Assembly: GCA_036003885.1 (NCBI GenBank)
Contig: DASYSA010000143.1
Coordinates: forward strand, 1-8,490
Length of the DNA: 8,490 nucleotides
Direction of reading: 5' to 3'
Source: DASYSA01 sp036003885
Lineage (GTDB): Bacteria > Acidobacteriota > Blastocatellia > UBA7656
Of the stretch, positions 1-5,467 are shown in pieces. The number at the start of each line of letters is the position of its first letter. Position 1 is the stretch's first letter. The position numbers and the translations under genes were made by a program. A model generated the notes under the pieces. The model saw only the letters and a list, made by a program, of their open reading frames with translations. It ran no database searches and was not told the DNA's origin.

Positions 1-20
1 TCAAGCCGTCCCAGGTCAGG

Positions 21-28
21 AAAGGAGG
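21..28 (+). promoter_or_regulatory. Shine-Dalgarno site of the adaptor gene
   Basis: AAAGGAGG lies 10 bases before the ATG at 39. This near-perfect anti-16S match decides the start, because the reading frame stays open upstream to the window edge. Confidence 0.75.
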
Positions 29-38
29 CCTATTCAAT

Positions 39-671
39 ATGCGTTCTACAGCTATTAATGTGTACCGCGAGGCGTTCACCTTTAGACCCCTGCCGATGCT
101 TCTGATAATGACCACATTTATGGTTGCTACGGCAACTGGCTGCCGGAGGTCGGTGAACGAGCAGAGCAGGAGCGTCATTGTCAGCGCGCCTGCCAATGGT
201 GTCGTTCGCCGGGTGATCGTTGATGCCGCCGCCGCCGTGGACAAGGATGCGGCCATAATCGAGATTGCCGTACAGCCGGAGCACCTGGCAGCAGCTAACC
301 CGCCCAATACTGATGCCGCTCAAGCGCAGGCCGCGCGCGCTCAAACGGATCTGGCTTCCGCCGAAGGCGAAGCGAATCGTCTTGCCGCCGATCTGCGCCG
401 CATCGAACCCCTTGTGAAGCGAGGGCTGGCATCGAAGGCCGAACTCGATAAGGCCCGTTCACAGTCTCTGGATGCCCAGCAGCGATTACGGCTCGCGTGG
501 GAGAAAGCAAAGAGCGCCGAAAGTAAGCTCAATCAGGTGCGGAGCGCTGCGAACGAAGAGATTCTTGTCGTGCGTGCACCTGCTGCCGGCACGGTTCAGG
601 CAGTCAACGTTCAGGCAGGGCAAGTAGTGGTGATCGGGCAGCCGCTTGCAACGTTGGTCTCGAACACGTGA
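39..671 (+). CDS. HlyD/biotinyl-lipoyl-like periplasmic adaptor, short form
   Basis: A 210-residue protein with the layout of a membrane-fusion (periplasmic adaptor) subunit of a tripartite exporter. Residues 16-34 form a hydrophobic export segment ending in T-A-T-G-C. Cys35 could be lipidated, but Ala at -3 makes a poor lipobox, so an uncleaved anchor is also possible. Residues about 46-77 (start SAPANGVV) form the first half of a lipoyl domain. Residues about 92-172 are Ala/Glu/Lys/Arg-rich and should form the alpha-helical coiled-coil hairpin, with the turn near PLVKRGLASKAELDKA. Residues about 176-207 (VRAPAAGTV...GQVVVIGQPLATL) form the second lipoyl half. The protein ends there, so the beta-barrel and membrane-proximal domains of full-length MacA/HlyD adaptors (usually 350-450 residues) are absent. 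It probably serves the ABC ATPase and permease encoded downstream, although an inverted gene lies between. The family call is firm; the partner is inferred. Confidence 0.85.
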   Translation: MRSTAINVYREAFTFRPLPMLLIMTTFMVATATGCRRSVNEQSRSVIVSAPANGVVRRVIVDAAAAVDKDAAIIEIAVQPEHLAAANPPNTDAAQAQAARAQTDLASAEGEANRLAADLRRIEPLVKRGLASKAELDKARSQSLDAQQRLRLAWEKAKSAESKLNQVRSAANEEILVVRAPAAGTVQAVNVQAGQVVVIGQPLATLVSNT

Positions 672-822
672 ACAAGACTCGAGCCAACGACGGCGCGCGT
701 ACGGAATAGCGTGAAGTTTACCTTCGATATCGTTGGGCATCAGCCTTGACTGGGACACACCGCAGGGGATTGGTTCACGAAGCGCGATCAAACCGCATCA
801 GGAGATCTGAATTTTTTACGAA

Positions 823-857
823 CAAAGAGCGCCGATGCGTGACATCAGCGCTCTTTG
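823..857. terminator. Strong hairpin between convergent genes
   Basis: A 10-bp stem pairs 823-832 (CAAAGAGCGC) with 848-857 (GCGCTCTTTG). After one C/A mismatch, a 4-bp extension pairs GATG 834-837 with CATC 843-846 around the loop CGTGA. On the plus strand it is followed by a moderately T-rich tail; on the minus strand no U-run follows. It lies between the 3' ends of the adaptor and phosphatase genes, which fits a transcription terminator, mainly for the plus strand. Confidence 0.6.
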
Positions 858-874
858 CTGTTCTTCATTGCTTT

Positions 875-910
875 AACAGAGAGTTCTGTTCGTGTTTTGT
901 GTTTTGTTTC
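875..910 (+). terminator. Second hairpin followed by a U-rich tract
   Basis: A perfect 6-bp stem, AACAGA 875-880 with TCTGTT 885-890, closes a 4-base loop. It is followed on the plus strand by the T-rich run CGTGTTTTGTGTTTTGTTTC. The stem is AT-rich and weak, but the U-rich tail makes it a plausible backup intrinsic terminator for the adaptor transcript. Confidence 0.4.
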
Positions 911-914
911 CAGA

Positions 915-1502
915 TTATTTGGGAGTTCGGACGACGATGCTCTTTAGATCTGGATTCGTTCCAAAGTCGTATACGTAGGATCTAAGCGCGCCGTGGCCAA
1001 AGCCGCTCTCAAACTCGTATTTCTTCATCTCTTGATAGGCGCGGTCAGCGGTCCAGCCATCATGCGTCATTCGGTAGATTGCGGTCATTGCGCCGGCGCG
1101 GTGTCTGCCGCCGTGACAGTGGATAAAAACGGGCTGATTGGCCGGATCATTTACGAGTTTCAAGAACTGTTCTGCCTTGTCGGAAGACGGAGAGGAACTA
1201 TCGCTCAGCCCAATGCGGAAGTAATTCATCCCGGCGTTCTCTACCCATCCTTGCTCGCCGGACTCACCGTCCTGTTGTAAATCAATCACTGACTTGATGC
1301 CCATGGCAGCCAGATCAGCAATATCTCTTTTTTGAGGCTGAGCACCGCGATAGAAGTTCTCATTGATGCAGCCAAAGTTCTTGATCCTGACGTTAGAAAG
1401 ATTTTCGCGTTGCGCAGCCTGCGCTGCGGTTAAGATTGAAACCAACAAAGCGACAGCAGTTGAAGTCACAAAAACCTGAGAAAACCGTCGTTTCGCGCGC
1501 AT
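915..1502 (-). CDS. Exported dual-specificity-type phosphatase (HCX5R)
   Basis: A 195-residue protein of the cysteine-dependent tyrosine/dual-specificity phosphatase superfamily. Residues 1-31 are a signal peptide: basic N-end (MRAKRR), hydrophobic core 11-25, and AQA-A type cleavage near 29. That places the enzyme outside the cytoplasm. The mature part opens with the family's INENFYRGAQP block (46-56), then an IKSVIDLQ strand (69-76). Asp101 in GLSD is the likely general acid. The P-loop is HCHGGRHR, with nucleophile Cys129 and phosphate-binding Arg135. The Ser/Thr that normally follows the arginine is Ala136 here, which should slow thiophosphate hydrolysis if the enzyme is a protein phosphatase. 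The substrate is unknown and could be a phosphoprotein, inositol phosphate or lipid. The ATG has an AAGGAGA site 6 bases upstream. The gene is convergent with the adaptor and divergent from the ATPase, so it is transcribed alone. Confidence 0.85.
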   Translation of the reverse strand: MRAKRRFSQVFVTSTAVALLVSILTAAQAAQRENLSNVRIKNFGCINENFYRGAQPQKRDIADLAAMGIKSVIDLQQDGESGEQGWVENAGMNYFRIGLSDSSSPSSDKAEQFLKLVNDPANQPVFIHCHGGRHRAGAMTAIYRMTHDGWTADRAYQEMKKYEFESGFGHGALRSYVYDFGTNPDLKSIVVRTPK

Positions 1503-1508
1503 ACAGAC

Positions 1509-1515
1509 TCTCCTT
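1509..1515 (-). promoter_or_regulatory. Shine-Dalgarno site of the phosphatase gene
   Basis: On the minus strand AAGGAGA sits 6 bases before the ATG whose first base is 1502. It supports this start and therefore the signal peptide. Confidence 0.7.
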
Positions 1516-1703
1516 GATTGAAAAAGTGGGACAAGACTCAGCTAGTTCCCGTGCGGAACCGGTCCTATGATGCTATTGGAGTCTGTTTGGGTTTGCCGGA
1601 AGCACAAAAGGAGATTCAGCCACTACCTCGCAGAAGCGACGGCGCCGCGGCCTTGAAAGTCAATTCTAACTGCACCCCTCCTATCAGTTCCCGGTCATCC
1701 AAG

Positions 1704-1732
1704 GTGACTAGCCTGCCGCAGCTTGCTATCAT
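1704..1732 (+). promoter_or_regulatory. Possible sigma-70 promoter of the ABC transporter genes
   Basis: GTGACT (1704-1709, four of six to TTGACA), a 17-base spacer, and TATCAT (1727-1732, five of six to TATAAT) lie in the divergent gap. Transcription would start near 1739 and give a leader of about 43 bases before the ATG at 1782. This agrees with that start and argues against the longer in-frame TTG start at 1518. The match is by eye only. Confidence 0.35.
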
Positions 1733-1766
1733 AGCCAATCGTCTTGAGCCAAACTGGCCCTTCCCG

Positions 1767-1773
1767 AAGGAAG
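1767..1773 (+). promoter_or_regulatory. Shine-Dalgarno site of the ABC ATPase gene
   Basis: AAGGAAG, with core AAGGA at 1767-1771, ends about 10 bases before the ATG at 1782. It supports that start over the in-frame TTG at 1518. Confidence 0.55.
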
Positions 1774-1781
1774 CATTGCAG

Positions 1782-2486
1782 ATGGACCGATCTGTTCCTT
1801 CCAGAACTGTCGTCGAACTGGACGACGTCACGAAGCAGTTCGAGAACAGTGTGTGCGCGCTCAGAGGCATCAGTCTCAAGGTGGATGCGGGCGAGCGCGT
1901 GGCCATCATGGGTCCCTCGGGCTCCGGCAAGTCAACGCTTTTGAACCTGGCATGCGGGCTCGATGAGCCGACATCGGGAGTCGTAAAAGTGGACGGCGTA
2001 AGCCTCTCTCGTCTCGACGACGACTCCCGTACGCGACTTCGGCGCGAGAAGATAGGGATGGTCTTCCAGACCTTTAACCTTCTGTCCACGCTCACGGCTC
2101 TCGAAAACGCCTCCTTGCCATTGAGACTTCAGGGTATCGGAAAGCGAGACGCGGAATCGAGAGCGCAGGAGATGCTTGAGCGAGTAGGGATGTCAGGACG
2201 ACTTGCGCACACTCCAGACGAGCTCTCCGGCGGTGAACGACAACGCATTGCGATCGCTCGGGCGCTCGTCTTTAAGCCTCCTTTGTTGCTGGCGGATGAA
2301 CCGACAGGGAATCTCGATTCGGCAACCGGTGAGGAGATATTCGTCCTGCTCGCCGATCTGAATCGCGAACTCGGCGCGACGATTCTGCTGGTCACACACA
2401 ACGAGAGGGCTATCGCATATTGCGACCGGATCCTGACGTTACGAGACGGCCGCATAGTGAAGGAAGGATTAGGATCTAGGATCTAG
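1782..2486 (+). CDS. ABC transporter ATP-binding protein (LolD/MacB/YbbA class)
   Basis: A 234-residue cytoplasmic ATPase that powers the FtsX-type permease encoded next. All motifs are intact: Walker A GPSGSGKST 44-52, Q-loop Gln96 in GMVFQTFNL, signature LSGGERQR 148-155, Walker B LLLADE 168-173 with catalytic Glu173, D-loop NLDS 177-180, and switch His206. The VFQ.FNLL..LTALEN block and ADEPTGNLDS are typical of the LolD/MacB/YbbA group. The reading frame is open back to a TTG at 1518, but that extra 88 residues is unlike the family, lacks a good ribosome site and spans a likely promoter. The ATG at 1782 is therefore chosen. The last six residues (G-L-G-S-R-I) and the TAG stop are read from the first heptamers of the adjoining repeat array, so the native 3' end appears to have been overwritten or extended by the repeat. 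The length is normal for the family (220-240 residues). Confidence 0.93.
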   Translation: MDRSVPSRTVVELDDVTKQFENSVCALRGISLKVDAGERVAIMGPSGSGKSTLLNLACGLDEPTSGVVKVDGVSLSRLDDDSRTRLRREKIGMVFQTFNLLSTLTALENASLPLRLQGIGKRDAESRAQEMLERVGMSGRLAHTPDELSGGERQRIAIARALVFKPPLLLADEPTGNLDSATGEEIFVLLADLNRELGATILLVTHNERAIAYCDRILTLRDGRIVKEGLGSRI

Positions 2487-2708
2487 GATCTAGGATCTAG
2501 GATTTAGGGGAAGGATTTAGGATCTAGGATTTAGGAGCTAGGGGGGAGAAGCATCTAGGATCTGGTCTCCAGGGTGGCACCCGCATACTTGCGTCATCCA
2601 AGCGACGAACCTAGATCCTAAATCCGAGATCCTAGATCCTTCCCCCTAGATCCTAGATCCTTCCCCATCCTTCCCTCCCTAGATCCTAAATCCCAGATCC
2701 TAGATCCT
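2464..2708. repeat. Head-to-head inverted heptamer array, unit AGGATCT
   Basis: The left arm (about 2464-2563) holds roughly eleven AGGATCT/AGGATTT/AGGAGCT units. Six are in direct phase from about 2464 to 2505, then others are interrupted by GGGGAA- and GGGGGGAGAAGC-type fillers. The right arm (about 2610-2708) carries nine or more units in the opposite orientation (AGATCCT, AAATCC), with similar C-rich fillers. The longest perfect arm pair I found is 16 bp: GGATTTAGGATCTAGG at 2513-2528 with its complement at 2610-2625. The unique centre, 2564-2609, can fold into GGGT-GGC-ACCC (2572-2582) or CGCA-TACT-TGCG (2582-2593). A transcript would form a long imperfect hairpin. Each arm carries TAG in every frame, because 7 and 3 are coprime and CTAG is self-complementary. 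The array resembles the short tandemly repeated heptamers known from cyanobacteria. It is not CRISPR, since it has no spacers, and no transposase is near. Confidence 0.95.
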
Positions 2709-2714
2709 GTTCCC

Positions 2715-5252
2715 ATGTGGCAAACACTCACATTCATTAATTTCAGGGAATGGCGGCGACACAAGCTCCGAACCATCATCACGCTCGTGAGTGTGTCGAT
2801 TGGTGTCTCTACCTACTTCGCTATTCGCACCGCCAACCAGTCTCTTCTTCACTCGCTTGAAGCCACGGTCGACCGGGTTGCGGGAAAGGCAAACCTGCAA
2901 ATCACAGCGGGTGAGTCCGGTTTTCCCGAGAGTGTGCTTGAAACCGCGCGAGCCACAGCAGGCGTTACGGGTGCGACCGGCGTTGTTCAGATGATCCGCG
3001 CCACGGACTTGCACGACAAAGCGCCGGTGCTCATCTTCGGAGTGGATATTGAAGGCGAGCAGCAGATGCGGGGCCTCAATATCGAGGGAGCGGATGCTCT
3101 CAAGCTCCCGGGTACGATCGTACTCAGCTCTTCTTTCGCAGCGGAGCATGGGCTCATGCCCGGCACAGGCCTTCCGGTCTTTACGTCGCAGGGGAGGGTC
3201 GAGCTCGCGATTCTGGACGTGTTCCACGACGACCAATTAGGCGCCCTTTTCGGTGGGCGCGTCGGAGTAATGGATATACGCGCGGCTCAGGATGTCTTCG
3301 GTCGTGGCCTGAACATTGACCGCGTCGACGTAATCACGGAGCCTGGCCTCTCAGTTGACGTGGTACGACAAACGTTGAGAGAGCGCCTGGGCACGGGTCT
3401 GGAAATCGAACGACCACAGGTGCGCACGCAAGAGGTCGAGGATGCAACCGTAACTATCAGACGCGGGTTTCTGTTAACCAGCCTCGTCGCCCTGCTCATC
3501 AGCTCCTTTCTCATCTTCAATGCTATGTCGATTGCGGTGAACCAGCGTTGGAGAGAGATAGGGATACTGCGTGCCCTCGGAGTTGAGCGAGGCAACGCGC
3601 AGAGGATGTTCCTCCTTGACGCAAGCCTGATAGCACTGATCGGCTCGGTGGTAGGCGTGATTGGAGGTTACTTTCTGGCCCTCGAGTCCAGCAGACTAAC
3701 TGGGACTCTGTCCAATGTGCTCTCATCGACAATGGTTGCGATCATGGTTCCAGAGCGCCCCCGGTTCAGCGCGATGTTCGCATTGGAAGCAATAGCAATC
3801 GGCATCATCGCCACCCTCATCTCAGCCTGGCTGCCGGCGCGCGCCGCCTCGAAGCTCAATCCGGTCTTCGCGCTGCACAACATCGAGGTTCGCCGGAGAG
3901 AAGAGGTCGTCGGTTGGGCGAGGATGGCCCTGGGCGCCGGTCTGGTAGTAATCGGGCTTGGCATAATCCGGTTTGCATCGTCACAAGTTGGCGTGCTCCT
4001 TCAACTTGGTTCCGTGGCGTTCATTTTCTTCGGGTTCATACTAATGCTTCCAAGGCTCTCTTGCTGGATCGCCGGCATGCTACGGCCGCTGGCGGATCGA
4101 GCTTTCGGGTCGGAGGGCGTTCTGGCTGTCGACTCCGTAATACTTGCGCCCCGTCGCACCTCGGCAACTGTAGGAGCCCTGATGGCCGGTCTGGCCTTCA
4201 CATTCTCGACATGGGGCATGATCCAGGGCGAAAAAGAGTTAGTGACGCGGTCGCTTGAACGCGAATGGAACTATGACGTGCAAGCGTTTAGTCCCGCCTC
4301 GATGACAGAGGACCTGGCAGCCCAGGTCGCCAGGATCCCTGGGATCAAACACGTGAATCGGCTTCTAACCGGCACGACCCGATACCGCGGTCAGATAGCT
4401 GGCTTGCATTCCTGGGATATGGACTTATGGTTCGAAGGGCCTGGTCACGTTCTGAAGGAGGGAGATCTGGAGAGAGCTCGCGACCTGGTGCCGAAGGGGC
4501 AGGGTGTACTTATCTCAAACAACTTCGCCGCGCGCTGGGGCCTCTCCATCGGGGACCTTCTGATCCTGGAGGCTCCTGAATCGAGACTTGAACTGCCGGT
4601 CCTCGGAATAGTGGATTACAATGCGTGGTACGAGGGAACTGTCTTTCTCGATCGGGCGCTGTACAAAGAGTACTGGCGCGACAACAGAGTCTACCTGCTC
4701 GCCATCGATCTGGATCCGGGCGCCGATCCCGATTCGGTGAAGAATGAAGTCGAGCAGCTCGCTTCAAGCGGACAGCCATTGGTAGTCCAGACATCTGCAG
4801 AAGCAAAGCGCCGGAGCAGGGAAATGGTGGGCGCCAATATCGATCAGCTATTCAGTTTCTTCTATGTTCAGATGGTGATAGCCACGTTTGTCGGAGTTAT
4901 CGGAATCATCAATACGCTTGTGATCTCAATATGGGACCGAAAGCGAGAGATAGGAATTATCCGCGCTCTCGGTGGAACGCGCGGGCAGGTTCGAAAGATG
5001 GTCCTGATTGAGGCAGGAGTGATATGCGTCATTGGATTGATAGCCGGGGCTGTGAAGGGCCTTTGTGATACGTATTTCATGACTCACACGATTGCAGCCG
5101 TTTTTGGAGGCTATACAATTCCATTTTACTTCCCGGGTGGACTAATCCTTTTGAGTGTGCCGGTCGTGACGGCCGTTGCAATCGTTGCTGCCTGGTGGCC
5201 GGCGAGGGTTGCGTCGAGGACAAACGTCGTTGCGGCTATCGGGTCAGAATGA
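2715..5252 (+). CDS. FtsX-like ABC permease, ten TM helices, two MacB/FtsX domains (YbbP/LolC-like)
   Basis: An 845-residue inner-membrane permease, partner of the preceding ATPase. Likely helices lie near 19-38, 252-274, 301-323, 352-373, 403-420, 425-446, 483-504, 711-740, 762-784 and 806-829. Periplasmic core domains fill about 45-245 and 510-705. Each FtsX half has the cytoplasmic coupling motif after its first helix (RWREIGILRALGVERG 278-293; DRKREIGIIRALGGTRGQ 741-758) and ends in W.PARAAS/W.PARVAS. Two FtsX halves joined by extra helices, at about 800-850 residues, match YbbP-like permeases rather than the four-helix MacB. Members move lipids, lipoproteins or drugs, or transmit force across the envelope; the cargo here is unknown. 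MWQTLTFINFREWRRHKLRT is a typical family N-end, so the ATG at 2715 is kept. However, the 20 bases before it are heptamer repeat with no Shine-Dalgarno sequence, and no later start would preserve the first helix. Confidence 0.92.
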   Translation: MWQTLTFINFREWRRHKLRTIITLVSVSIGVSTYFAIRTANQSLLHSLEATVDRVAGKANLQITAGESGFPESVLETARATAGVTGATGVVQMIRATDLHDKAPVLIFGVDIEGEQQMRGLNIEGADALKLPGTIVLSSSFAAEHGLMPGTGLPVFTSQGRVELAILDVFHDDQLGALFGGRVGVMDIRAAQDVFGRGLNIDRVDVITEPGLSVDVVRQTLRERLGTGLEIERPQVRTQEVEDATVTIRRGFLLTSLVALLISSFLIFNAMSIAVNQRWREIGILRALGVERGNAQRMFLLDASLIALIGSVVGVIGGYFLALESSRLTGTLSNVLSSTMVAIMVPERPRFSAMFALEAIAIGIIATLISAWLPARAASKLNPVFALHNIEVRRREEVVGWARMALGAGLVVIGLGIIRFASSQVGVLLQLGSVAFIFFGFILMLPRLSCWIAGMLRPLADRAFGSEGVLAVDSVILAPRRTSATVGALMAGLAFTFSTWGMIQGEKELVTRSLEREWNYDVQAFSPASMTEDLAAQVARIPGIKHVNRLLTGTTRYRGQIAGLHSWDMDLWFEGPGHVLKEGDLERARDLVPKGQGVLISNNFAARWGLSIGDLLILEAPESRLELPVLGIVDYNAWYEGTVFLDRALYKEYWRDNRVYLLAIDLDPGADPDSVKNEVEQLASSGQPLVVQTSAEAKRRSREMVGANIDQLFSFFYVQMVIATFVGVIGIINTLVISIWDRKREIGIIRALGGTRGQVRKMVLIEAGVICVIGLIAGAVKGLCDTYFMTHTIAAVFGGYTIPFYFPGGLILLSVPVVTAVAIVAAWWPARVASRTNVVAAIGSE

Positions 5253-5454
5253 GCCGATAGCGTTGGTGGGATTCGGCGAGTACGTGTATAAGATCAATTG
5301 CCGGACTGCGAGACTCATTGTTGAAACTGATGGTGGGCAGCGTTCGTCTAAGCCCCGACTGCGCTTCACTAGTTGCCTGTAACATTGAAATCGGTAACCG
5401 CAAGCGAATTGGCTGTTACGGTCCATTGGTCTAACGAGAATCAAATATCAAAAT
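5253..5454. other. Intergenic stretch without a confident element
   Basis: About 200 bases between the permease stop and the peptidase ribosome site. A weak 5-bp hairpin (GCCGA 5253-5257 with TCGGC 5273-5277) follows the permease stop but has a 15-base loop and no U-run. I see no convincing -35/-10 pair, RNA gene or repeat. The gap suggests that the peptidase is transcribed separately. Confidence 0.4.
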
Positions 5455-5461
5455 GGAGAGG
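5455..5461 (+). promoter_or_regulatory. Shine-Dalgarno site that sets the peptidase start
   Basis: GGAGAGG lies 6 bases before the ATG at 5468. It overlaps the first codons of an in-frame ATG at 5453 that has only an A/T-rich stretch before it. This favours 5468 as the real start, which also gives the cleaner signal peptide. Confidence 0.65.
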
Positions 5462-5467
5462 TCGTTC

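Noticed and set aside
1518..1781. In-frame N-terminal extension of the ATPase from a TTG at 1518
   Set aside because: The added residues do not look like an ABC ATPase. They lie in the divergent gap across a likely promoter, and the ATG at 1782 has a suitable ribosome site and gives the family's usual length.
2464..2708. CRISPR array
   Set aside because: The units are 7 bases with no unique spacers of constant length, the arms run in opposite directions and no cas gene is near. The same holds for 8316-8490.
2464..2708. Insertion sequence or MITE with terminal inverted repeats
   Set aside because: Inversion symmetry comes from many short tandem units. There is no defined terminal repeat with a target-site duplication and no transposase remnant.
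2715..5252. Permease as a fusion of two separate MacB genes
   Set aside because: The two FtsX halves with linking helices in one 845-residue chain are the normal form for YbbP-like permeases, so this is not a recent fusion.
5253..5452. Promoter for the peptidase gene, such as TTGGCT with TAACGA downstream
   Set aside because: The -10 candidate matches the consensus at only two positions, so the pair is no better than chance.
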